Assembly (NCBI GenBank): GCA_016617855.1
Contig: JAECUM010003646.1
Coordinates: 1-64,000 of the forward strand
Direction: 5' to 3'
Length of the DNA: 64,000 bases
From: Megalonaias nervosa
Lineage: Eukaryota; Mollusca; Bivalvia; Unionida; Unionidae
Position numbers and translations under genes: made by a program. Positions 20,663-28,264 of the stretch are shown one piece after another. The number at the start of each line of letters is the position of its first letter. The stretch's first letter is position 1. The notes beneath the pieces are model-generated. The model ran no database searches and was not told the DNA's origin. It worked only from the letters and a program-made list of their open reading frames with translations.

Positions 20663-21072
20663 AATTCCAGAGTTCTAGTGTCGGAGGGGTCACTGGAGGT
20701 CAGAGGAGTGTCTAAAAGAGGATTGATGTGATTGAAATAGTGACTGTTGGAAGGGGGACTAACGTTGGAAGGAAGACTCCCGTTGTTGTTCCCGTTAGAG
20801 GAGTATTTCAGAGATGGATTGAGGAGAAGGTAACAGATGCAACTGCTGAATAAAATGGTCCACAATTGTTTGTCTCTTTGTTGCAAACTCAAATTGGCAA
20901 CGGCAGCACCGATGACACAATACACCACAAAGATTTGGCAGGAAAAGACGATTTGCGTTTTAGGCACACTTTCTCCACACCACACCTACAAGGGTTGCTT
21001 TTGTAGATCTTGCAGAGAAGAAATGGGGGAAGGAGTGGTCACTGCAGTAGCTGAGGCTGTGTTGAAGGGCAT
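20659..21072 (-). pseudogene. Small membrane protein, nonsense-mutated
   Basis: ATG at 21,072, five bases after the integrase stop. A TAG at 20,986-20,988 ends the first 28 codons. The frame then continues to TGA 20,659-20,661, overlapping the penton start. After the stop it has one clear hydrophobic segment (IVFSCQIFVVYCVIGAAV), a polar loop, a second hydrophobic segment (LWTILFSSCICYLLL), then a Ser/Asn/Pro-rich tail. This two-helix protein with NPSLK after the second helix is a regular neighbour of the penton gene in Polintons. Its function is not established. Confidence 0.7.
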
Positions 21073-21077
21073 GATGG

Positions 21078-22189
21078 TCACTTCATTTTATAGTCGATGA
21101 TTTGCGAAGCGTCGATCCAAGAGTCAAAACTGGGAGGATATCCTATCCAAAGTACTTTCACATATTTGATACGTCGTTCTCCCACATTACGAGTTCTTCT
21201 ATTGAGAATGCTTTTGATCTCGTACATTTCAGCTTCTTTTTTGGTCACACGTTGTAACTCGAGCAAGTTAAACGTTTCATTTAACACTTTCCCTTTCATG
21301 TCTTCCAATTTATAGACGGGAGGATGAAGGCCATGCACTCGTTCAGTGACTCGAAACAATTCGGTGGTCCAGATGGGTAAGTAACCTTTGTCGAAAGTGC
21401 GTTTGGTTTTGCCAATGCGCACCCAATCTCCTGCTGCCAACATTCCACCTTTCTTGGGAACAGTCACCATCGGGGACGTACCAAACAAAGGCGCTCGAAG
21501 ACGGTCACTTCGTTGTCGGGAGTCACTTCTTGGGGGGCACGTCCAATGCTCCGATGGTAAGATTGGTTGTACGATTGAACGAGGTGTGGCAAGACGTCAA
21601 TGTACTTGAGAGTGTGTTGATGCGTAAAATATTTCCACATGCGTTCTTTCAAGGTGCGTTGAAAACGTTCCACGATGCTGGCTTTGGTTTCGGGATTCTC
21701 GGTGGTGAAAAAATGAATGTCACGTTTCTTCAATTCTTTTTGGAAAGCTTGGTTTAGAAATTCCGTACCTTTGTCCGTTTGCCATCGAAGAGGGTGACGA
21801 CCACTTTGTTTCAACACCAGTTTGAGGGCTCGCACTAACTCACTGCTCGATTTGGAAGTCAATGGTACGACCCAAGCAAATTTGGAAAAGACGTCGATGA
21901 CACAAAATCAATATTTGTAGCCACGATTGTAGGTGGCCAAATGAGAGACAGCGGATAAATCGGTTTGCCATTGATGATCGATGCCCTCCACTCGGGTGCG
22001 ACTTCTAGAAAATTTTCGTCGAATGGGTTTGTGTAAGGTATACGTGGCTTGTTCTTGTAACCATAGTTGCACTTGAGGTAAACGGACACTTTTTAGTCGA
22101 GTTTTGGCAGCACGATACAATTTCTGAACTCCACCGTAACCTGTAGGATGGGATGGATCGTAGTAAATGCTGGCTAACACCTTCTCCAT
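21078..22189 (-). pseudogene. DDE (retroviral-type) integrase with chromodomain, broken
   Basis: Known role: inserts the element into host DNA. ATG at 22,189. The N-terminal helical region (YGGVQKLYRAAK) is followed by the catalytic core, with first Asp in HQWQTDLSAV (about 21,965), second in WQTDKGTEFLNQ (about 21,780) and Glu in ASIVERFQRTLKERMW (about 21,680). The C-terminal part (WVRIGKTKRTFDKGYLPIWT) is SH3-like. It is followed by a chromodomain-like end (YVKVLWIGYPPSFDSWIDAS). About 370 residues. TGA at 21,908-21,910 interrupts the core soon after the first Asp. A frameshift lies near 21,464-21,488, before the C-terminal domain. Confidence 0.9.
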
Positions 22190-22259
22190 GTTTTATTACG
22201 TTATCCACTCTTCACTGATGCTACTCTGGATGGGATGTGGGGGTGGTTTAGAAACGGCT

Positions 22260-22882
22260 TTATGTGTCCGATGTGCCACAGGAGTAGTAGTCGTGGGTAG
22301 GGGTGGTGGTGGTGGTGGCGGTAATGGAATGGCTTTGGTCTTCTTTTCTTTTTTTCACTTCTGGCTTCCCTTCTTTCTTTTTGACTTCTGTCGAAGGAGG
22401 AGTGGACATCATCTTTTTAACCCAAGCTTTAAGTTTTTCTCGTTGGGGTGTAGGGGAAGGGGTCAACAAGGACGCTGCAATCTTACTAGGGATGGGAGCT
22501 GCTGACTGTGTTTGAAAGACTTCTCGTGCCTCTTCTTCCTCAGACATCCGTGAGGCTGCATCTGTCTTGACCGCTGGGGTGGTGGTGGGGGTAATGGTGG
22601 ACTTTTCATCAGAGTCTTAACATCTTTCAGAGTGGGTTGAGCTGTTTCGGCTAAAGCATTCTGGTGAAAGAGTTGCAGTCGTTGCAACAACTGACCGTAC
22701 CGTTGCAATTTTTCCGTTTCTGACAAATCGCTGCGATCCATCAACGATTGCAATTCGTGTTATAACTGGGACATCTCGGTCAAATGGGGATTGGGAGGCA
22801 AATGCGGGGTCTGTTGTCCTTGCCGACGATGGTATTCCATCCATCGTTTGTAAGGCATTAAAGCCAGTTTTCGTCCTTCCAT
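22260..22882 (-). pseudogene. Proline-rich, coiled-coil Polinton protein, broken
   Basis: ATG at 22,882 (MEGRKLALMPYKRWMEYHRR). TAA near 22,757-22,759 interrupts it, then a heptad-like helix (LSETEKLQRYGQLLQRLQLF). A frameshift near 22,550 leads into a Pro/Lys-rich tail (AREVFQTQSAAPIPSK, then LKAWVKKMM and KKKEGKPEVKKRKE). The overlapping open frames 22,753-22,463 and 22,547-22,260 are the two halves of one gene. The copy B homologue at 5,430-5,950 has the same three blocks. Function unknown; composition suggests a structural or DNA-associated virion protein. Confidence 0.6.
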
Positions 22883-22958
22883 TGGATTACAAGGATCACA
22901 TCTGAAATCTTTTGATTCCAGAGGTCCCTTTTATCTTCTTGACCCTTTTATCTTGGAG

Positions 22959-23276
22959 CTATGGGGGTAAAATATTTCCCAACATACCCAACATAGGTCT
23001 CGCTATTACATTGGTAAGAAGTCCTAACAGGGGTAAAAATCCTCCGCGTTGCACCAACATCTTTTTCTTTTGACGAATGGATATTTTCTTTTGGACCATT
23101 TGGCGAAGAACGTGTCGATGTTTGGCTAAGCAATTTTTCTGGTGTTTAGACAAAGGTATCGTTCCTTTCAAGACATTCAGACAACATTCGCTCACGGTAT
23201 CGATAACGTCTTTCAAGGCGGTTTGAATGAGTTTTTTTCGCATGGGTGGAGAAGCTTTGGACAGGACAGACAACAT
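22959..23276 (-). CDS. Small Gly-Gly virion protein, intact
   Basis: A complete 105-codon frame, ATG at 23,276 (MLSVLSKASPPMRKK). A Cys-containing helix (VIDTVSECCLNVLKG) is followed by a Lys/Arg/His-rich middle, then KKKMLVQRGGFLPLLGLLT and a hydrophobic Pro-Pro end. The block 'LVQ-x-GGF-hydrophobic' is widespread among Polinton and adintovirus small proteins, and the Gly-Gly fits the specificity of adenain-type proteases. It is the only capsid-region gene here without a visible lesion. Probably a membrane-active or core virion protein; this is inference. Confidence 0.65.
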   Translation of the reverse strand: MLSVLSKASPPMRKKLIQTALKDVIDTVSECCLNVLKGTIPLSKHQKNCLAKHRHVLRQMVQKKISIRQKKKMLVQRGGFLPLLGLLTNVIARPMLGMLGNILPP

Positions 23277-23452
23277 GTCTCAATGTTTGACTGCACGTGG
23301 AGGCAGTCCTTTCCTTTTCTTTCCCTTGGGGGTAGAAGAAGGATGTCTTTTAGTGTGTGACATCTTTCTTGGTTGGTTCGTTGGTTCCAGGGCACACACC
23401 AAATATACACTAACGTCGATGACTTGGCACACGGCCTTTATCCTTTTTTGGA

Positions 23453-23695
23453 CTATCGCTTCGTCGATAAGGTGACAATATGTTTTCCAAAATAGCCAAA
23501 GAAACCTCCTCTTTGGTGGCTCCTCATTTTCTTTGGACGAGTATGTCTTTTCCGGGAGTGACGTCTATGTTTGGCTAAGCGCTTTTTCGGATGACGAGAC
23601 ACTCTTTTTTTTTTTTTTTTCTTTTCTGGACAGGAGAACGACGATGAGGGAAAATCTTTGGTGCAGAAAATACACTGAAGTCCATGGCTCGACAT
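23453..23695 (-). CDS. Basic Gly-Gly core-type protein, unit 2
   Basis: ATG at 23,695, 80 codons. A Cys-containing start is followed by PEKKKKKKRV, then HPKKRLAKHRRHSRKRHTRP, then RSHQRGGFFGYFGKH. The Arg/Lys/His-rich body ending at Gly-Gly-Phe resembles adenovirus core proteins cut by the viral protease. The unit is a tandem copy of 23,770-23,963 with about 135 bp clearly shared. The A/T homopolymers (23,607-23,622 and 23,702-23,722) make frameshifts likely, so the start is uncertain. Confidence 0.5.
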   Translation of the reverse strand: MSSHGLQCIFCTKDFPSSSFSCPEKKKKKKRVSRHPKKRLAKHRRHSRKRHTRPKKMRSHQRGGFFGYFGKHIVTLSTKR

Positions 23696-23769
23696 GCGTC
23701 CTTTTTTTTTTTTTTTTTTTTTTGGGGAGCTTGTTCTCTATCTTTTTGGCGAAATTATCTACTAATTTA

Positions 23770-23963
23770 ATCATTAATAAGAAAAATCCTCCCCTTTGGT
23801 GGCTTCTCCTTTTCTTTGGAGGAGGGTGTCTTTTCAGAGACAGACGTTCATGTCTGGCTAAGCGTTTTTTCGGATGTCATGACTGTCCTTTTCTTTTTCC
23901 TTTTCCTTTTTGGACAGAAGAACGACGATGGTGACGGTGTGCACGTCTTTGAGGGGACATCTT
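23770..23963 (-). pseudogene. Basic Gly-Gly core-type protein, unit 1
   Basis: ATG near 23,963 reads MSPQRRAHRHHRRSSVQKGK, is stopped by TGA in the GGACAGTCATGACATCC stretch (near 23,880), and then continues HPKKRLARHERLSLKRHPPP to RRSHQRGGFF. It shares HPKKRLA, KRH and RSHQRGGFF with unit 2, so one gene has been duplicated in tandem. Each unit ends at Gly-Gly-Phe. Confidence 0.5.
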
Positions 23964-24016
23964 TGGGCGCTCAGGTGCACAAAAATACTGAACCCATCGT
24001 TTACCTCGGGTCTTTT

Positions 24017-24324
24017 TTATACTGGAATGCGTCGCCACTGATTGTCGTCTCGGCGTATAATTTTCATGGCAGGCATCACACGTCGTGGAGGGGTTCGCAA
24101 CGGACTCAGTCGGTACAGTTCTTGCTTGGACAAATCCAGTAAACTCTTTAACACGCCCGATCTCTCTTGGACTTTGATTTTCAGGCAGGTACTTTGTGAG
24201 CAGCGGCGACTATCGCTAAAGAGGAAGAGGATGTCACCACTTGTAGAGAAGTTTTTGGAGACGCGGGTTTTCAATTTTTCATCAAATTAGGAAAGACACG
24301 TGTCAAATCGAGTTTGTAAGGCAT
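24017..24324 (-). pseudogene. DDNQWRRI gene, frameshifted
   Basis: A TATAAAA at about 24,366 precedes ATG 24,324 (MPYKLDLTRVFPNLMKN, then TGA). In another frame SKNFSTSGDILFLFSDSRR to QELYRLSPLRTPPRRV and RRDDNQWRRIPV runs to 24,017. Copy B (4,444-4,895) confirms that both ends belong to one gene. Its homologue has a basic middle and the same C-terminus. The product is not recognised. Confidence 0.55.
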
Positions 24325-24405
24325 CACCAGCAACGGAGAAGTGAAAGAACCTGAGGCTACTGCAGACGTTTTTATACTTTTTTCAGGACACGTTTATTGC
24401 CATCT

Positions 24406-24714
24406 TTAAAAGTGAACAACACGAAAGACAAAAATGCATAAAAGCCAAATGATTAAGTACATGGATAAAAGACACATCAAAACGATCATAGTGGAATACA
24501 AACAAGTCTTTGTACAACATGTTTGGTGATCAAGATGTGGTAATGTGTGTAATGCTGTTAGAGTCTCTATACTTCTTGGCACAGTCACACAGGAGTCCTC
24601 CGGGAATGGCCTTTTGGGGATGTCGATGACGGTCCTGTCCTGTCCTGATGGGAGTGGTTTTTCTTCTTTTTCTAGCACTATCACTAACACAGGTTTAAAA
24701 GTTACTTGTTTCAC
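24406..24714 (-). CDS. Small protein with C-terminal membrane segment
   Basis: Open frame of 102 codons with no ATG until near its end (the first codon is GTG), so the start is uncertain or the 5' part is damaged. The N-terminal part is polar (KEEKPLPSGQDRTVIDIP). The end is a strong membrane helix (MIVLMCLLSMYLIIWLLCIF) with a short basic tail. It follows the 24,730-25,185 gene by 15 bases. A single-pass protein of the element is likely. No homologue recognised. Confidence 0.4.
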   Translation of the reverse strand: MKQVTFKPVLVIVLEKEEKPLPSGQDRTVIDIPKRPFPEDSCVTVPRSIETLTALHTLPHLDHQTCCTKTCLYSTMIVLMCLLSMYLIIWLLCIFVFRVVHF

Positions 24715-24729
24715 TGAACGTTTTAATTT

Positions 24730-25185
24730 TTAGGATGACAAATCTTGGGCACAGTGTGCCACTTCTTTTGTCCAAGCCTCGAAACCCCAACTTTTCCAGT
24801 CACGTACATCTTTCCAGTGAGAGTGTAAGTCACAAGCTACACACACATCATCGTACACATCTTCAATACCTAAAAGTTGACGAATCTTTCTTTCCTGTAG
24901 AGGTCGAGAAGTATCGAGATGAAAGCGCAAAGCTTTTAACAGAATGAGTCTCTCGTGTACATTTAAAGGGACCACTTTCATGCTTTTTTGAGTGGTATGT
25001 ACTGTTCGTAAAGAGTCCACAAGGAATCCCAGAAAGCAAGTCACTAAGACACACACCACACGTTGACCCCAATTCAATGGACACAGTTCTCGTAATAGGT
25101 GTTGGTAATCCTCCAGCGTTTGAATATTGTCATTGATTTCCTTCCACGGAATCTGTTGTATCACGAATGATAAAAGTCGTGGCAT
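24730..25185 (-). CDS. Unnamed Polinton gene, LEDY family member 3, intact
   Basis: ATG at 25,185, 151 codons, no break. It contains QTLEDYQHLLRELCP (residues about 21-37), which is like ELEDYQNLLHNVNL in the gene before it and TLEDFNDILDRFL in the gene before that. It then has a hydrophobic stretch (VVCVLVTCFLGFLVDSL), and later LNVHERLILLKALRFH and GIEDVYDDVCVACD, a pair of Cys that could bind metal. TATAAAA at 25,197-25,203 is only 14 bases upstream, so transcription may start elsewhere. Function unknown. Confidence 0.5.
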   Translation of the reverse strand: MPRLLSFVIQQIPWKEINDNIQTLEDYQHLLRELCPLNWGQRVVCVLVTCFLGFLVDSLRTVHTTQKSMKVVPLNVHERLILLKALRFHLDTSRPLQERKIRQLLGIEDVYDDVCVACDLHSHWKDVRDWKSWGFEAWTKEVAHCAQDLSS

Positions 25186-25197
25186 GGTAGTCCGTTT

Positions 25198-25646
25198 TTA
25201 TACCTCTTTTGGTCGGAGACAATAAGTGTACTTTCTGCACAGAGATGATCGTACTCCAGTGGCGAATCTAAATTGTTTAGTCACTAACTTGTACATCACA
25301 CACCGTTCAGAAGCGTCCTCTTGAACTAAGTTTACATTGTGTAAAAGATTTTGGTAATCCTCTAACTCTTTTTCTGGAATTCGTTGCAGTAAGTCTACCT
25401 TGTAGTAAAAAGAATCCGTGACAAACCAATCTTTCTCGCACAGTGGTAGTTGAACAATGTCGACCATTGGAATGCTTTCATCAGAATCAATCCTGTTATA
25501 GCATTTAGGTACCAGTGGTTCAAACATCGATGACGTAACGGAAGCAATTGTTCTTTGCGTTTCACTTGTATTTTCACCAACTCTTGGTAAATGCGTTCTC
25601 TCAACTCCACAGGCAAACCACGAATGTTCTTTTGTAAAGTATCCAT
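25198..25646 (-). pseudogene. F-box-like Polinton gene, LEDY family member 2, frameshifted
   Basis: ATG at 25,646 gives MDTLQKNIRGLPVELRERIYQELV. The LPxELRExIY pattern resembles the first helix of an F-box (recruitment to SCF ubiquitin ligases). The frame is lost between about 25,530 and 25,400. The second frame to 25,198 carries EKELEDYQNLLHNVNL and a Cys/Arg-rich end. Closely spaced with members 1 and 3. The F-box idea rests on one motif only. Confidence 0.45.
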
Positions 25647-25657
25647 GACTATGTCAG

Positions 25658-26044
25658 TCAAATACTTCTCCTAGAGCGAAAGTGACGGATGTAGTGAGTA
25701 ATTTCTGACCACTGCCATTCCAGGAAACGGTCAAGAATGTCATTAAAATCTTCTAATGTAAATGGTCTAAAGCGGAATATTCGGAAGAACGCACACTTGA
25801 TCCAGAGAAATCTAACTTGTTTGTTGACTTTTGTCAATTTCCTCTTGTGAATTTCTCGACATAAAAGTTCCTCAGTCACCAATTGAGATTTTGCTCTGAC
25901 AAGAACCTGCCAAATGTTCTTGTAGATCTTCTCTTGCAATTCGATTGGTAATCTTTGAATATTATTTTTTAAATGGGGTTTAAATACTTGTCTAGGTGTT
26001 GTCCAACGTTTACCTCCTAGCCAAGCTGGTTTCTTAAACGACAT
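25658..26044 (-). CDS. F-box-like Polinton gene, LEDY family member 1, intact
   Basis: ATG at 26,044 (MSFKKPAWLGGKRWTTP), 128 codons, no break. It contains NNIQRLPIELQEKIYKNIW (residues about 28-46), an F-box-like LPxEL-x-EKIY helix, then a basic helical region, then TLEDFNDILDRFLEWQW. Same two-part layout as member 2. If the motif is an F-box, the protein could redirect host ubiquitin ligases. This is inference. Confidence 0.45.
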   Translation of the reverse strand: MSFKKPAWLGGKRWTTPRQVFKPHLKNNIQRLPIELQEKIYKNIWQVLVRAKSQLVTEELLCREIHKRKLTKVNKQVRFLWIKCAFFRIFRFRPFTLEDFNDILDRFLEWQWSEITHYIRHFRSRRSI

Positions 26045-26100
26045 GGTATGCCACTTCAATGACTAGGTCACACTAAAGGTAGGTAGTGACAATACGGAGA

Positions 26101-26688
26101 TCATCGAGCATGTTCCAGGTAAGCGGAATCTTTCTGTTCCCACTCGTGAAGTGACACACCGCAACTAAAGCACTTGACTTTATCCCCTTCGCCCAAGTAG
26201 ATAAATCCAGCTATAGCTAATTCTTCGGGGGTAGGTCCTCCCAGATATTTAGGCCATTTTCCTCGGAAGATTTGGAATCGACTTTTAAAGTCGCAGTATT
26301 CAGACAATCGCACAGGGAACGAATATTCGTCTTTCACAGGTTCATTTCGATGAGGGTACGGTGAAATGCGCAGCAGTTTGCTCAGTTTTACATGACATCC
26401 GTAGGATGGTAGCCGCATGGTTTCATAATGATGACATCCACCATGAAAACCAGTAAAGTGAAAAGGTATACAATGACGAGTGGCATCGCTTTCGCATCCG
26501 TCAGGTTCGACACGCACAGCATCACTTTCCATGGTAGGTATAGTCATAGCAAAGTTCCCATGATGTGATACTGAATCGCAGAGGTCACATCGTACGGCAT
26601 CCCTGCCATCGCAAGGCACAGCATCGTACTCGAGTTTCTTGTTAGACTTGAGTCTTACGCTTGATACTTGCTGTGTGATAGGATTCAT
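26101..26688 (-). pseudogene. BIR-domain (IAP-like) protein, stop inside the BIR
   Basis: Known role of the family: BIR domains bind caspases or their regulators and block apoptosis; Polintons and adintoviruses often carry such host-derived genes. ATG at 26,688, TATA box at 26,741-26,747. The N-terminal 115 residues are Cys/His/Asp-rich with imperfect repeats (DAVRCDLCDSV, SDAVRVEPDG). The BIR starts near residue 135 (RFQIFRGKWPKYLGG), then ELAIAGFIYLGEGDKVKCFS and CG-x7-W, then EHAR and TGA at 26,101-26,103. The stop falls where the family has a conserved Trp. The last zinc-ligand Cys is still present in frame after the stop. The product would lack one zinc ligand. Confidence 0.85.
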
Positions 26689-26720
26689 CTTTCTCGCTTG
26701 GTGTTGGTAGTTACAATGAA

Positions 26721-27610
26721 CTATCGGTCTTGGACGTTGTCGCTTTTTATATGCTGACCAATATCGGCGTGACCGTACGGTAAAGTAAAGTGATTGGGAA
26801 GCCGTATTCGCTTCTGGTACACGATTTGATAGACTTTTTCCAAGGGTCGACTAACGATTTGGTGGGTGGGTAAACGTACAATCTTGTTCGGTTCGTAGGT
26901 GGTCACTTTAAAATTTCGATCCTCTCCAGACTGCAAGGCTTCTTTCAATACACCAAAATTCACCAGTCGACTGGTGCGATAATTGAGAGTCAGTCCTTTC
27001 ACTTTACACTCGGTGTGCACTTTTCCTTGTGGGTCACGGTATTCGTAGCCGTAATTTTTGGGACCGCCACTTGCAAAACTTAGAATCTTGTCATTGGGGT
27101 TCTCGTCCGTCCAGGCTCCTAAACGGTCTCCTTCGATGTCAGGATGACAGTAACCCAGGCGATCGATGTAGATGCAACTGTCCGTGTCAAAATACAGCAC
27201 ACGATCTCCTAACAGTTCTAAAGCTTCGTACAGTTTAAAGCGAGCATGGGCTGTCACGTAGGCTGCAATGATGACATTTCCAAATTCGTCCGCTTCTACA
27301 AAGTCCAGTTCTTCTTCGTAATTGATTAGGATCAAGTCCTAGCGAACGACATCCACGTGTTTCATGAATTTTCTTTTGTAGTGATTCATCTGGAAGTAGC
27401 GGGAAGTTTCTGTCAAATATTCCGTCTTGGATAAACACGGTCGTTGTGCCATTTTGCCCCACACGCAATTCAACATCACTTTGGCAAACAATCGCCTTCC
27501 TTCGTTTTTCTCAATGTGGTCTAAAGTGATGCCTTCCTGCTCTAAGTATTTCTCTTTAAATTTCTTTTGGTCTTCGGGAGTGTGGCACCAGGAAGGATGG
27601 CTGCTGGTAT
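26721..27610 (-). pseudogene. Family B DNA polymerase (pPolB), C-terminal part, one internal stop
   Basis: Known role: replicates the element, protein-primed in this lineage. Motif B is visible as KVMLNCVWGKMAQR (about 27,480-27,440) and motif C as YFDTDSCIYIDR (about 27,205-27,170), the latter with both catalytic Asp. TAG at 27,339-27,341 interrupts the frame between them. The frame ends at 26,721. About 290 of the usual roughly 1,000 residues remain. The exonuclease domain and motif A are gone, because the sequence changes to minisatellite at about 27,610. The long open frame to 27,830 is the minisatellite reading through in phase. Confidence 0.9.
26741..26747 (-). promoter_or_regulatory. 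TATA box of the BIR gene
   Basis: TATAAAA on the minus strand, 53 bases before the BIR ATG, lying in the last codons of the polymerase gene. Similar TATAAAA sequences precede other copy C genes (about 25,200, 24,366 and 24,010), suggesting separate promoters in place of a single operon-like transcript. Confidence 0.45.
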
Positions 27611-27848
27611 TTTGTTTGTGTGAATAGTAGATATGGGTGTATTTTTCTTCTCTTCCCGTCTGTGTGGATGGTGTGTTTTTTTCTTCTCTTCCCGTCTGTG
27701 GGGATAGTAGAGTGTGTGTTTTATGCGTTCGCGTACGTTTGTGTGGATAGTAGAAATGGGTGTGTTTTATGCGTTCGCGTACGTTTGTGTGGATAGTAGA
27801 CATGGTGTTGTTTTTTTCTTTTCTTCCCATCTGTGTGGATAGTAGTGT

Positions 27849-27901
<53 letters not shown>

Positions 27902-28155
27902 ATGCGTTCGCGTACGTTTGTGTGGATAGTAGATATAGTGTGTTTTATGCGTTCGCGTTCATTTGTGTGGATAGTAGATATAGTGTTTTATGCGTTCCCG
28001 TTCATTTGTGTGGAGAGTAGATATGGTGTGTTTTATGCGTTCGCGCTCGTTTGTGTGGATAGTAGATATGGTGTGTTTTTTCTTCTCTTCCATTCTGTGT
28101 GGATAGTATAGTGTGTGCTTTTCTTCTCTTACCGTCTGTGTGGATAGTAGATAAT
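27610..28155. repeat. GT-rich minisatellite joining PolB fragment and gene X3
   Basis: Imperfect units of about 45-50 bp built on GTTTGTGTGGATAGTAGATA and TGTGTTTTATGCGTTCGCG, alternating with a TTTTTCTTCTCTTCCCGTCTGTGTGG variant. A pure GT run lies at 27,846-27,899. Same family as 232-832. Confidence 0.92.
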
Positions 28156-28264
28156 ATGTGAAGTGAGTGTAAGGGATGTTTTCCTTCACGTCCATGCTCC
28201 ATGGATATGAAGCGGAGCGCTCGTCAGTCTGGCTACCCTTGTTAACTAGTCAACACCTTTCCAA

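Larger units (their letters stand above)
16100..27610 (-). mobile_element. Polinton/Maverick (adintovirus-type) element, copy C
   Basis: About 11.5 kb holding, on one strand, a protein-primed-type family B polymerase fragment, DDE integrase, double-jelly-roll capsid, penton-type capsid and adenain-like protease. This set defines Polintons and adintoviruses. Sixteen or so genes are packed with overlaps or gaps of a few bases. The polymerase lacks its N-terminal two thirds, because the element is cut at about 27,610 by a GT-rich minisatellite. No terminal inverted repeats were found by eye. Several genes contain stops or frameshifts, so the copy is an inactive fossil. Known role of the family: self-synthesising DNA transposons with virus capsid genes. 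Confidence 0.93.

Noticed and set aside
16100..27610. Terminal inverted repeats of Polinton copy C
   Set aside because: No matching inverted ends could be found by eye. The right end is truncated at the minisatellite, so only one terminus, if any, is present.
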